This document shows positions 1 to 10,397 of a stretch of 64,000 nucleotides of DNA, one piece after another. The stretch lies in contig OY829541.1 in NCBI GenBank assembly GCA_963691705.1, forward strand, positions 47,695,661-47,759,660, given 5' to 3'. A model generated the notes under the pieces. It did no database searches. It saw only the letters and a program-made list of their open reading frames with translations, and was not told the origin of the DNA. Numbering within the stretch: the stretch's first letter is position 1; each line of letters starts with the position of its first letter. The stretch is from Viola odorata. Its lineage: Eukaryota; Streptophyta; Magnoliopsida; Malpighiales; Violaceae. Made by a program: the position numbers and the translations under genes.

Positions 1-375
1 AGATGGTGTAAATATGACGCGAGGAGGAACGCTAGATCCAGAAGCACCAGGCGTGACTCTAGTGGCCATTTCAGTCAAATATTCCAAGCGGGAACGAAGG
101 GCCGCTATTTCCATAGCAAAGGGATTTTCATTGTTAAGCACAGATCCTTCCAAAAGAGGAGTATAAAGATCAGATCCCACCGTCTGCGATGAAGAAATGA
201 CCGTCTGTGAGGAGATAGATCCTCCGGCGATCCCAACCGAGAGGTCCAGAGGTCCCGAGATAGTCGATTGCGTCGTCATAGAGAGGTCAGCAGTAGCAAA
301 AGGAAATAACCGCCTGCGAGTTGAGAAAGGAATATTGGAAAATGTAGACCGGTCTGGCTCCGATCTGGCTGTCAT
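1..375 (-). CDS. R1 gag polyprotein, N-terminal part (partial)
   Basis: This is the start of the structural gag protein, which packages element RNA in cytoplasmic particles. The ATG at 373-375 was chosen because the next residues follow the start of R8 and R6 gag: a short acidic/serine start, then the motif F/Y-x-T-R-R and F-P-F-A-T. The frame stays open for 125 codons to the window edge. The last part (residues about 88-120) matches the conserved helix around 'ALRSRLEYLTEMA', which R6 and R8 have as 'ALQAQLDQLTEMA'. No RS-rich segment or zinc knuckle is reached. No stop or frameshift is visible, unlike the other gag copies here. Confidence 0.75.
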   Translation of the reverse strand, partial: MTARSEPDRSTFSNIPFSTRRRLFPFATADLSMTTQSTISGPLDLSVGIAGGSISSQTVISSSQTVGSDLYTPLLEGSVLNNENPFAMEIAALRSRLEYLTEMATRVTPGASGSSVPPRVIFTPS

Positions 376-440
376 AACCGTTCCGATCTCCCAACTAAAC
401 GGAGCTTGGCTATTAAGGACGCTCACTTAATACACCAAGA

Positions 441-458
441 CTCTCAACGAAAGCACCA
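441..458 (-). other. R1 primer binding site
   Basis: Read on the minus strand this is TGGTGCTTTCGTTGAGAG, two bases inside the 5' LTR end. It begins TGG, the complement of the universal tRNA CCA end, and it matches the equivalent site in R4, R6 and R8 with one or two changes. The donor tRNA is not assigned. Confidence 0.75.
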
Positions 459-460
459 TT

Positions 461-996
461 TGATAAGATCCGAGATCTCTTCTGGTCGGAAACGGCTGCT
501 GCAGCTAGTCGGATGGGAAGCGATCGGTGTCGGAGGTACCTGCAAAGCGCCGGAGGGGGACTCCGGCGTAGACACTCCGATGCTTAAGTCAGTTCGAGTT
601 TTCAGAATGGTAGAGATTCTCCAAGATGATCTCGATCTTACCTTCTGTTTGGAAAGATGGGGGTATTTATAGGCCGAAGTTGGCGATACCTGACAGCGAT
701 AGGGGTGCAGCGATAAGCATCGTCCGAAGTTATCGCTTCCAGCGATAATAGGTAAGCCATCGCGGGCGATCATCACGTAAGGCCTATCAAGAGCGACATC
801 CTCTCCGTTCCCCTAGGATGGGATGACGCCGTGCGCGTAAAGATGCATGAGATCCCCCCCCGCTGAAGTCGACCATCCTAGGAAACTTCCGCCGGCCCGG
901 GCGATAGGTTGGTTTTTCAGGGAAGCGTATAGAAACTCATCAAGGATAGATGCCGTAGCTACAATATTGCCGTCAGGAGGATTCCAATTGTTATCA
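461..996 (-). repeat. R1 5' LTR (536 bp)
   Basis: The LTR is bounded by TGATAA (461) and TTATCA (996). On the minus strand a TATAAATA box lies at 664-671, and downstream of it is the family hairpin with arms CGCCGGAG/CTCCGGCG (548-555 and 561-568). A run of C and the GTCGACCATCC block lie at about 855-880. Only one copy is in the window. Confidence 0.85.
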
Positions 997-1186
997 GCGC
1001 AGTTTACCAAAAGGAAAGGACTTTTCACCCCCGGGGGCGTCGGGGCGTGCCTCGTCTTATGGCCCACACGTGGCTACCACAAGGATAGGACTTTTCACTC
1101 CCAACGCTAAATATTAGGTGTGCCAGGGCATGCCCTCACTTAGTGAGCCTTCTGATCAGGACCGACCATCACAAGGATAAGACTTT
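997..1186 (-). repeat. R2 post-integrase spacer with degenerate repeats
   Basis: This short non-coding stretch holds copies of the block that in other elements reads AAGGATAGGATTTTCACT followed by a GTGCC/CTCGTCTTA segment (about 1006, 1077 and 1169). It is the remnant of the tandem spacer also seen after pol in R5, R6, R7 and R8. Confidence 0.7.
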
Positions 1187-4100
1187 TCACTCCTGGCAAC
1201 CTCTTTTTATTTTTCTTTCATCGTCGTCGAGTGTCTCCAGATGATACACTCCTCTTCCGAAAATACGGGTAACGCGGTACGGCCCTTCCCAATTCGGGCT
1301 GAGCTTCCCCCAGCGTTGACCGGTTACTCGCTGATCCCTGAGTACCAGGTCACCTTCTTTCAGCAGTCGTTCTTTGACGCGCCTATTGTGATAACGCGCC
1401 ATCTTTTGATTATAGTGTAACATGCCGCAAATTCCTTCGTGAATTTCGTGGAGGGTATGAAAACCCTCTTGTTCTGTTATGCATCTGGCAGCTGGATGAG
1501 AGAAACATCTCCGCATCAGTTCCCCATTAAAGTACGTGCACCGCACCGCTTGCTTTAACACTTTCTTTTTCTCAGCGTTATCCGCTGGTAGCTCATCATA
1601 TTTCAAGTATTTTATGACGGGAATTCTCCAGTCACTTTCACTTTCTTCTACACAAGAGCGTCGCCTGCTCTTCCATAAAGGAAGGTACGGGTATCTCCCG
1701 GTAGTACACCCCTTTTGGTATGGACACTTCCGGGTTTGCTGCGAGTTTGGCGAGGTTATCCGCCTCAGCATTATCCTCTCGAGGAATGTGCTCGAAGCTG
1801 ACTTGTATGCCACTTTTCTTTATTTCTATCAACTCGCGTTTTACTTTGGCAAGGTATTGCACCATGATGGGCTCCCTAGCTTGGTCTATTATCAACTTGG
1901 AGTCTCCACAGATTTTCAGCCGCAGGTCTCCCAACCTCCCTGAGTCATGTATTCCTTTTATGGAGAAGTTTTTACCTATCTTGAGCCCAGCTAATAGCGC
2001 TTCGTATTCTGCGGCGTTATTAGACAACGGCTGCAGGATTCGGATGGCATATCGCACATGAATGTCGTGAGGCCCACTCATGAAGATTCCGGCTCCGGTA
2101 AGCTCTTGATTTTTAGCGCCATCCACGTGGATGACCCACAGATCGGTGTAGGTTTCAGGGAAGGGGAGGTCCAACTCCTCTTTTTCTTTTTCAGTCAACT
2201 CCGTCATTGGATCTGGCGTAAAAGTGCATTCCGCGATAAAGTCCGCCAGAATTTGAGCCTTCACGGACGGTCGGGATCTGTAGTGCAACCCATATTGTTC
2301 CAGCTCGATGGCTCAAATCAGCATTCTCCCCGAGGATTCGGGCTTCCGAAATATCCTTTTTAAAGGTTGGTCCGTAAGCACGATGACAGTATGAGCTTGA
2401 AAATATCGACCCATTTTACGCGTGGCTTGTATCAATGCAAAAGCTATTTTCTCAATACGAGCGTATCTTAGTTCGGCATCTTTCAAGATGTGACTTACGA
2501 AGTATACAGGGCGATGTGTGTGATTGTCATCTCGCACAAGGACCACGCTGACCACTTCGTCAGCAACCCCAAGGTATAAATACAGGATATCGCCAGGCTC
2601 TGGTCTTGTCAGCACCAAATCGGACGATAGGTAGGCCTTCAGGCCTGTAAAAGCCTCTTCGCATTCGGTTGTCCATCTGAAGACGGCTTTCTTGGGTATA
2701 ACTTTGAAAAATGGGAGACATCTCTCACCTTGCTTAGAGATAAACCGTCCCAGGGCGATAACACGTCCCGTTAGCTTCTGTATTTCCTTCACAATTAGAG
2801 GAGATACCATGTCTTGGATGGCTTTAATTTTTGACGGGTTGGGTTGGATACCCTTTTAACTGACCACGTAACCCAAAAATTTACCCGTTTGAAAGGCAAA
2901 CATGCACTTCCGGGGGTTCAACTTCATTTGATATCGCTTCATTACTTCGAAGACTTCCGCCAGATCAGACAGATGGTCTTTGAAGCTTCGACTTTTGACC
3001 AGTATGTCATCGACATACGCCTCTACGTTTTGCCCAATCTGCTTTTCAAAGACTTGATTCGCCATTCGCTAGAAGGTGGCCCCAGCATTTTTCAATCCAA
3101 AGGGCATCGCCGTGTAGCAATAAATGGCCTTCGGAGTGATGAAAGCAGTTTTCTCTTCATCCTCATTGGCCATAGGGATTTGATGGTACCCCGAGTTGGC
3201 ATCTAGCGAGCTCAAATAAGCATACCCGGCAGCCTGGTCAACTAGCTGATCAATCTGAGGAAGTGGGTAACAATCTTTGGGGCATGCGTCATTCAAATCT
3301 GTGAAGTCGATGCACATACGCCACTCTTCGCTGGGCTTGGGAACCAGGACGGGGTTAGCCAACCATGTAGGATATTGCACTTCTCAAATGAAGCCTACAT
3401 CAAGAAGTTTTGCAACTTCCTTCTCGACAGTCATCGCTTTTTCTGCGGAGAAGGCACGCCGTTTCTGCTGAACTGGTTTTGCGTCAGGGTTGACATTAAG
3501 TCGATGTTCTGCTACCTCCCACGAGATACCAGGCATGTCAGATGGCTTTCATGCAAATTCTCCTTTGCATTTATTCAATAACTGGCTAACTGAAAGTTTT
3601 CCTCGGGGTTGAGGTTATCGCTGGCCAGGAATATGGCCCCATCTATCCCGTTAACTGGGACGTGAGTCATCTTGTCCATGGGTTGAATGCGCTTCTCATC
3701 ACTTTGTTCATACGGATCCACCGTCACGCACACGTACCTATCGCAACTCTTCTAAGTCATGACCAGGTAGCATTCAGCCGCTAACTTCTGATTACCCCGG
3801 ATTGAGACCACACCATCCCAAGAAGGATATTTCAACCTCAGATGCTTTTGCGATATCGCTGCTCCGAAATGATTGAGGAATGGTCACCCCAATAAGGCGT
3901 TATAAGGCAGATTTAGATCCACCACCAAGAATAGAAACTCCTCTGACCGCTTGGAGGTATCTTCCTTAAAATATACCGACAGGGTGGTTACTCCAGTCAC
4001 CGGGATAGGAACTCTGTCTACTCCGATAATGGGTTTTTTGCAGGGCGTAAGCTCATTACCAGGACGCTTCATGAGATTGTACGCTTCCAATAAGAATAAA

Positions 4101-6213
4101 TTCACGGCACTTTCGTTGTCAACGAGAGTCCTTCTAACTCCGTGGCTAGCGATAATGGGCGTAACTACTAACGCATCGTTGTGGGGATATACCACGCCCT
4201 TCTCGTCCTCTTCAGAAAAGGATAATACCATGCGGTCCAATGCGCTTATCGCCTCACTTTTGATTGACACTCCAGCTCGCTTCCGCTTATCCCCCGCCGC
4301 GGGTGTCGGCTGTGCGGACTCATCCAGATAAGGTGTACCCTCAGCGATGATGTTAATGATGGGGACATCTTCGTCATCAATTGTAAGCGTTTCCCTATCT
4401 CTTCCTGCAAGACCAGCGTCGTTGCCCAGGACGCGGGAAGGTGTCGGTCTGTCGTCAGTTACCCTGTTTGTTGGGTTACCCTTAGCCTCTTCTCGTGTTT
4501 TGACGGTGAATTCTCCTAGATAACCTTCTTCGACTAGGCGCTCTATCGCCAATTTGAGTTCTCTACACACCTCCGTAGAGTGTCCCTTAGCTTTGTGAAA
4601 TTTACAATAAGCATTTTCTCTTCTTCCCAAGGTTACCCCCGGTCTCACAGGGGCTGGATAACGGATTGGCAGGTTCCTCTGTTCCACTATCGCTAGTATT
4701 TCTGCCCTGGGCAAGATGAGGGAAGGGAGGTCTGAGTCATAAACTCGCCCCTTAGGGGGATCTCTCTGCCGCTGTGCGGAGGAGTCACTAGACTTTCCTT
4801 TTGAGGGGTTGCCTCTTCTCCGGTTAGAGGTCTTGGGAATGTGATCCTTTCGCTGAGCGTAATCATCGATGAACCGATCTTCGGAAGTAGTTGGAATGGC
4901 AGCGTTATGGACTGGAGGCATGGCTGGCGGCATGTTTCGAATCATGTCCCTATTCTCTTCCTCTTCCATCCTCGCAAAGTTGTGGGCTTTCAGCCTTAAC
5001 GCATCTAAGGTTGCTGGAGGGTCAACCATTAAAGCATCTCTAAGCTTTCTATAGCAACAGTTTCGCTTTAAGGCTTCTATGGCAAAACCAACTATTACAC
5101 CTGGCGTTAGCGACATCTCGGTGTCGAAATAATGGAGGAAACTCCTCAAGGATTCCTGAGGTTTTTTGTGTATGTCGAGCAAGGCAGCAGCAGACTTCCT
5201 GATGGGGACTGCGGTACTGAATCGACTCCTGAACTTAGATTCTAGCTGTGAGAAGTTGTCAATAGACCCACCAGGAAGACCTTCAAACCACAGACGCGCA
5301 ACCCCCGACAGGGTCATTACAAATATCTAACACAAGGCAGCGTCATTGTGGGTCTGAAATTGCACAAAGTCCTTCACCTTGTTAAGGTGAGAAATGGGAT
5401 CTCTAGTGCCATCATAGGATTCTAAGGGAAGTTTTACATGTCGGCTGACTCTATGACGCCTTATGCGTGGGCTAAAGGGGTGGCCAGAAGTATCATCAAG
5501 AATTTCACGCGCATACCGAGGTGGGGATACCTCCAAATTACGCTTATGGTCTCGCGGATTTCTAACATGGTGTCGCCTTGGAGACGGGCTGTGACTCCTT
5601 GGCGAGTGGGTTCGATGCCTCCTACTGCTGGATCTCTCACTCCCTCTAGGAGATATGTCTTTATCGCTTTCATCCCTCCTACCGTCCCAACGACCTCTGT
5701 CCTCGTCACGCCATTGTAGTTCCTCTCGGGAAATAGGAAGTAAAAGCATCTGTGGCACGTACGGCTCCACTGTCCTATGAGCAAATTGTACAAGACTGAC
5801 TGACGCGTTCAGCGCGGGCAGCGTTAAAGAGACATTCGCATGCAATGGGGACGACAGAGACGGGGCACCTGATCCAGAAGCATTAGGCGTGAATCTAGCA
5901 GCCAATTCCGTTAAGTGGTCCAATTGGGCACGAAGGGCTGAAATCGAGCTAGCGAAAGGGTTATTCGCGCTGTCTGTCACGGATCCCCTTGACTGAGGAG
6001 TAAAATGACTGGGCCCCTCTATCTGGGATAAAGGAGTATATGGCTAGGACACAAATGTCCCCGCTGCCTGTTCCAAGGAGAGATCTGACATTCCTGGGGG
6101 AATTTCTTGTTCCGTGGTAGAAGCATCAGAAGTGGCGAAAGGGAAAAGTCTCTGCGGGTATCAAATGGGTGGCTAGAGGACTGAGACAACAGCGGATCTA
6201 AATCAGAAGCCAT
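1187..6213 (-). pseudogene. R2 gag-pro-pol polyprotein, broken
   Basis: This encodes the element's structural and enzymatic polyprotein. Gag starts at 6213, shifts frame before 5980, and has an in-frame stop at 5327-5329. The gag core spans about 5317-4900 and the zinc knuckle (C-x2-H-x4-H-x4-C) about 4575-4630. The protease motif reads VDNESA, where relatives have VDNGSA, so the active-site glycine is lost. RT with YVDD lies at about 2980-3380, with stops around 3380 and 3550. The RT-linked RNase H is at 2313-2810 and the second RNase H at about 1750-2290, with a six-codon in-frame deletion near 1880. In integrase, the zinc-binding N-terminus is joined directly to the C-terminal GPY region near 1423, so the D,D,E core is missing. 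Confidence 0.85.
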
Positions 6214-6278
6214 AATCTTTCAATTCCCAGAAGAACAGAGCTTGGCTATTAAGGACGCTTACTTAATTAGAACCAAAG

Positions 6279-6296
6279 CTCTCAACGAAAACACCA
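6279..6296 (-). other. R2 primer binding site
   Basis: On the minus strand this reads TGGTGTTTTCGTTGAGAG, three bases from the LTR end. It is one transition away from R1's site. Confidence 0.7.
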
Positions 6297-6299
6297 ATT

Positions 6300-6816
6300 T
6301 GATAAGATTAGGACTTCTGGGGGAAGCGGGGTAGAGATTATGGCCGTCTGGAATCACTGTAGTGGCAGTCCGTCGTACCTGTAAAGCGCCGGAGGGGGGA
6401 CTCCGGCGTAGACACTCCGATGCTTAAATTAGTATGGCTGTGAAATTTTGCAGAGATTTGAGTAGTAATTTGTCCTACCTTTGATCTAGAAATGAGTGGT
6501 ATTTATAGCCAAAAGAAAGGATGCTACCCTGGGGGGGAGGCGTTATCGAGGGAAAATAACGCCCAAGATGACGTCAGCATGCGTCAGTAGGATAGGATAT
6601 CGTCGACGAGATATCGCCAGTGAGATGTTGTCGGGGCCGCTTGGGATAGGAAGACGCCGTGTGGGTCCCCCCTCCACTGATGTCGACTATCCTAGGATTC
6701 CTCAGTCCAACGTGGGCGGTAGCCGGATGCTGTCGCCAGTCAAGGTCTGCAGGGATCCGGCTTTGACTTGAGGTGAGAAGACGAATGTACCCTTGGTGTT
6801 TCATCAATTGTTATCA
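6300..6816 (-). repeat. R2 5' LTR (517 bp)
   Basis: The ends are TGATAA (6300) and TTATCA (6816). The minus-strand TATAAATA box is at 6500-6507. The GC hairpin (cgccggag...ctccggcg) lies downstream near 6389-6411. Upstream are a palindromic TGACGTCA (6569-6576), a C-rich run and a GTCGACTATCC block (about 6666-6690). Confidence 0.85.
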
Positions 6817-9593
6817 AACAATCATGGGATCAAGAGGACTCTTATAAACAACGGAAGTGTCATCAACTTGTTGTCTCTCAGCACATATAAATTAATGAAA
6901 CTGCCAAAGTCAGAGTTGATTTCTTGCCAGAAGCCAATTATCGAGGTAGATGGTGTGCCCATCTTGATATCTAGCGTGGTGTCTTTGCCAGTATTCTTCC
7001 TGGAAGACAGTTTCAAAAGGACAAAGCAACAATTATTCATGGTGGTGGATCTGAACCCGCCCTACAATGTAATCTTAGGGCGACCTTTTCTAAATGCCTT
7101 TGGAGTCGTTATATCACAACGACACTTGAAATTGAAGTATCCCTCTTGGGATGGTATCATCACAGTCAAAGGGGACCAAAAGTTAGCAGCAGAATGTTAT
7201 CTTGTCATGACTGACGGTAACTACGACCGTTATGTCTGCTTGGCTGCTGACACTTTAGAGTAGAAGGATGAAAGACATACTCAACCGTTAGAAAAAATGA
7301 TTCCAGTTTCGGTAGAAGGAATTGCTACCGGGAGTTTATTACTAAGTGAGAAATTAAGCCAAGAGGAATGCAAGGAGTTGACCAAATTGCTGAACAAATG
7401 CAAAGGGGAGTTTGCATAGCTACCGTCCGACTTGCCCGGTATCCCTCGAGAAGTAGCTGAACACCGACTGAATATCAACCCGGAGGCTAAGCCAGTTCAG
7501 CAAAAGTGTCTGGCTTTCTCGAAGGAGAAGAAGGATGCAATTGAGAGGGAGGTGGACAAACTCTTGAAAGTAAATTTCATTCGAGAAATCCAATACCCCC
7601 AGTGGCTCGCAAACCCGGTAGTGGTCCCCAAGCCTAACGATGAATGGAGGATGTGTATTGATTTCACAGACCTCAACGAACCATGCCCCAAGGACTGTTA
7701 TCCATTGCTCCGAATAGATCAGCTAGTGGACCAAACAACAACATTTAAGTACCTGAGCTCGCTCGATGCGAGTTCAGGTTATCACCAAATACCAATAGTA
7801 ATAGAGGATGAAGAGAAGATGACCTTCATCACTCTGAAAGGCACATATTGCTATCGGGCTATGCTGTTTGGACTGAAGAATGTTGGAGCCAGGTTCCAAA
7901 GAACAGCCAACAAAAAATTTGAGGCTCAAATTGGCAGAAATCTGGAAGTGTATGTAGATGATATGCTTGTGAAGAGTAAACGTTTTGAGTGCCACCTAGA
8001 GGATGTAGAGGAAGTGTTTAGAGGTATGCGCCGATATGGTATGAAAATCAATCCCAAGAAATGCATGTTCGCGTTTCAGACGGGAAAGTTCCTTGGATAG
8101 CCGGAAAGGAATTTAGTTCCAAGTTGAAGGCGATCCATGATATGATTTCACCGAGGAACGTCAAAGAAGCCCAAAGTCTTACCGGAAGAGTCATTGCCTT
8201 GAGTCGTTTTATCTCCAAACAAGGCGAACGATGTCTTCCATTCTTTAAGTTTATCTAGAAGAAAGCCCTATTCGGTTGGACAGACGAATGCAAAGAAGCC
8301 TTTGTTAAGCTAAAGGAATATCTCACTTTCGATTTGTTGTTGACGGGCCCGAAAGACGGTGATACTCTTTACCTATATCTAAGAGTGGCCGATGAGGTGG
8401 TGAGTGTTGTCCTGGTATGTGACAAAGATGGCACCCATAGACTTGTTTACTTCATCAGTCACATTCTCAAAGATGTCGAATCAAGATATTGTCGGATAGA
8501 GAAAGCAGCATTTTCTCTGATACAGGCTACCCGGAAGATGGCGCGATACTTTCAAGCGCATCTAATAATTGTTTTGACCAATCAACCATTGAAAAGAATC
8601 TTCAGGAGACCAAAAACCTTCGGAATAATGGTAACTTAGGCCATTGAGCTTGGACAACATGGGTTGCAATATCGGTCCAGACCTTCTATTAAGCGGCAAG
8701 TTTTAGCTGATTTTATCACTGAGTGCACTTTTACTTAGGAACCGTTACCTGAGCTATCGGTGGAAGAGATGGAGGATGTGGATCTACCTTCTTCCAATAC
8801 CTACGGTGATAAATGGGTAACATTTATCAACGGCGCCAAGAGCTAAGAATCGGCAGGTGCTAGTATCATTATATCGGGGACAGAAGGTATCAAGAGGAGG
8901 TATGCCTTGAGAATCCTAAAGCCCTTGTCAAATAATGCAGCTGAATATGAAGCACTTTTGACTGGCCTACGTATCGGGGGGAACTTGACAGCAAAAGGAA
9001 TTCTTGAAGACTTGCATTTGGTCATATATGGTGATTCAAAATTGATAGTGGACCAGATTAATGGTCACTCTCAAGCAAAAGATCCTACGATGTTATGATA
9101 TCTCAAAAAAAGTTCAGAAAGAACTAGTTGAGATCAAGAAGAGGGGAATTCAAGTTAAGATAGAGCACATATCGAGAGAAGAAAATATAGAAGCAGATGA
9201 GATTGCCAAGTTGGCTGCTGATTCAAATGCGGTTATACTAATTGATGTGATGGTAGAAGAAATTATGGTACCATCTTTCATGGAAGAACAATTTTCTTTG
9301 TGCGTGCGCGAAGCGACCAATGATTAGCGGACCCCGATAATTGATTACCTCAAGCATGGTGTGCTACCGGAGAACATGGCGGAAAAGAGAAAAGTACTTA
9401 AATGGGCCAGTCGGTGTATGTACTATGATGGCGAACTCATTCGTTGATGTTTTTCCCATCCGGCGGCCAAATGCATCTCAGAGTCGGAAGGCCTCTACAC
9501 CCTAAGAGAGATCCACGAAGGCTTTTGTGGGATGCACGTGTCTAGAAGCACAATGGCAGCGCAGGTTCTGTGCACTGGATTTTATTGGCCTAC
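6817..9593 (+). mobile_element. R3: oldest Tat-like remnant, host of R2 and R4
   Basis: This is the plus-strand remnant of a gypsy element running from protease to the integrase N-terminus. Its left part should lie beyond R2's missing left end and its right part beyond R4. It is visibly more A+T-rich than its neighbours, its codons differ most from the other copies and it carries the most stops. Both R2 and R4 interrupt it, so it predates them. Confidence 0.85.
6823..9593 (+). pseudogene. R3 pol remnant (protease to integrase N-terminus)
   Basis: The protease segment (6823-7263) has the motif LINNGSVINL, where relatives have LVDNGSAVNL, so the catalytic aspartate is replaced by asparagine. 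RT runs from about 7432 to 8100 and keeps the CIDFTDLN, LSSLDASSGYHQI and YVDD motifs. RT-linked RNase H lies at about 8260-8640 and the second RNase H at about 8800-9327 (AEYEALLTGL, GDSKLIVDQ). The integrase zinc-binding region is at 9400-9593 and stops at the R4 insertion. Stops include 7261-7263, TAG at about 7417 (from Trp), 8098-8100, 8637-8639 and 9325-9327. No protein could be made from it. Confidence 0.8.
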
Positions 9594-10107
9594 TGATAAC
9601 TATCGATACCACAGAAGCGGCATCTCCACTACCCCGCGGGGTGACTCGGCCAGCATACTGTACCTGCCGAGGGAGACGATACCCTATTCTTACCACCCTT
9701 AGCCTGACAGCCGATCCTGGGATGGTCGACATAAGCGGGGGGGCTCTCATGCGACATCCGCACGGCGGCATCCCATCCCAGGTCATCCATGACGTCACTC
9801 TGCATGACGTCATCCCACATGACATCACTCCCTGCCACCCCAGCGACACCTACCAAGGATAACTTCTACCCCCTGTCGGTACACTCCTTCCTTTGCCTAT
9901 AAATACCCCACCTTTTCAGACAAGAAGGTAAGCCTAAGATAGCGTAATGAACCCCTGCCATTTTGACTACTCACACTGACTTTGGCATTGGAGTGTTTAT
10001 GCCGGAGATCCCCTTCGGCGCTTTGCAGGTGACGAAGACCCCAGTACAGTATTCCCGACCAGCCCAGATCAGGCCGATCCTGCTCAGTATCACCCAGACT
10101 CTTATCA
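9594..10107 (+). repeat. R4 5' LTR (514 bp)
   Basis: The ends are TGATAA (9594) and TTATCA (10107). The TATA box TATAAATA is at 9898-9905. Upstream are two perfect TGACGTCA sites (9790-9797 and 9805-9812) and a degenerate third (9820-9827). The inverted pair CTGGGATGG...CCATCCCAG spans about 9716-9781, and a G run near 9738 is the mirror of the C run in minus-strand LTRs. The GCCGGAG/CTTCGGC hairpin follows the TATA box near 10000. Confidence 0.85.
9790..9827 (+). promoter_or_regulatory. Triple TGACGTCA-type sites in R4 LTR
   Basis: Two perfect TGACGTCA octamers start 15 bp apart, followed by TGACATCA 15 bp later, about 70-110 bp upstream of the TATA box. TGACG is the known core bound by plant TGA-type bZIP factors (as-1 elements). 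That these sites drive LTR transcription is inference. Confidence 0.5.
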
Positions 10108-10109
10108 AG

Positions 10110-10127
10110 TGGTGCTTTCATTGAGAG
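10110..10127 (+). other. R4 primer binding site
   Basis: TGGTGCTTTCATTGAGAG lies two bases after the LTR and is identical to the R8 site. It begins TGG, as expected for priming by a tRNA ending in CCA. Confidence 0.8.
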
Positions 10128-10397
10128 CCTTGGTTAATTAAGTGAGTTTCCTTAGTAACCAAGCTTTGTTCTTCCTGAGAGTCGAGGGATCATGCTTCAG
10201 ATTCAGAATCCACACCCCCTCATACTCATGGTCTTCACGCGCGTAGGGAACTTTTTTCCACGTCTTCGTCCAGTACATTTGTCACATCACGTGAAACTTC
10301 CTCTACGCAGACAGACTTTCTTTTCGGACTGACAGCTGGCACGCCGTTTTTTCAAACGGGCACCCCGTTTTCTCACACGGGCACCCCGTTTCTTCAA
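10128..10397 (+). other. R4 leader and decayed gag start
   Basis: This is the untranslated leader. Near 10192 a start resembling 'MASDSDP' of R8 is disrupted by a small indel. A short repeated phrase, CACCCCGTTT with variants (about 10340-10400), occurs three to four times and seems to be a local duplication within the gag N-terminal coding sequence. Confidence 0.5.

Larger units (their letters stand above)
1..996 (-). mobile_element. R1: 5' end of a Tat-like Ty3/gypsy element, cut by window edge
   Basis: The element lies on the minus strand: its 5' LTR (461-996) is followed leftwards by a primer site and the first 125 codons of gag, and the rest lies beyond position 1. It sits inside R2's post-integrase repeat region, because sequence right of 996 continues R2's spacer repeats. 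The five bases next to the LTR (997-1001, GCGCA) should be one copy of the target duplication; the partner is outside the window. What can be seen of gag is open, so R1 may be one of the younger insertions here. Confidence 0.85.
997..6816 (-). mobile_element. R2: decayed Tat-like Ty3/gypsy element
   Basis: From right to left the element has a 5' LTR (6300-6816), a primer site, gag, protease, RT, two RNase H domains, a collapsed integrase and the start of the post-pol repeat spacer, where R1 interrupts it. Its 3' end and 3' LTR lie outside the window. It is inserted in the protease region of R3, whose sequence resumes at 6817; AACAA (6817-6821) is the expected target duplication. Stops, frameshifts and an integrase deletion show that it is dead. 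Confidence 0.85.

Noticed and set aside
3884..5054. Plus-strand frames opposite R2 gag and similar frames opposite pol in all elements
   Set aside because: They mirror conserved sense domains and change with sense codon structure. They are shadows of the polyprotein.
9527..9862. 111-codon plus frame across the R3/R4 boundary
   Set aside because: It joins the R3 integrase remnant to the R4 LTR, crosses an insertion junction and has no coding signal of its own.
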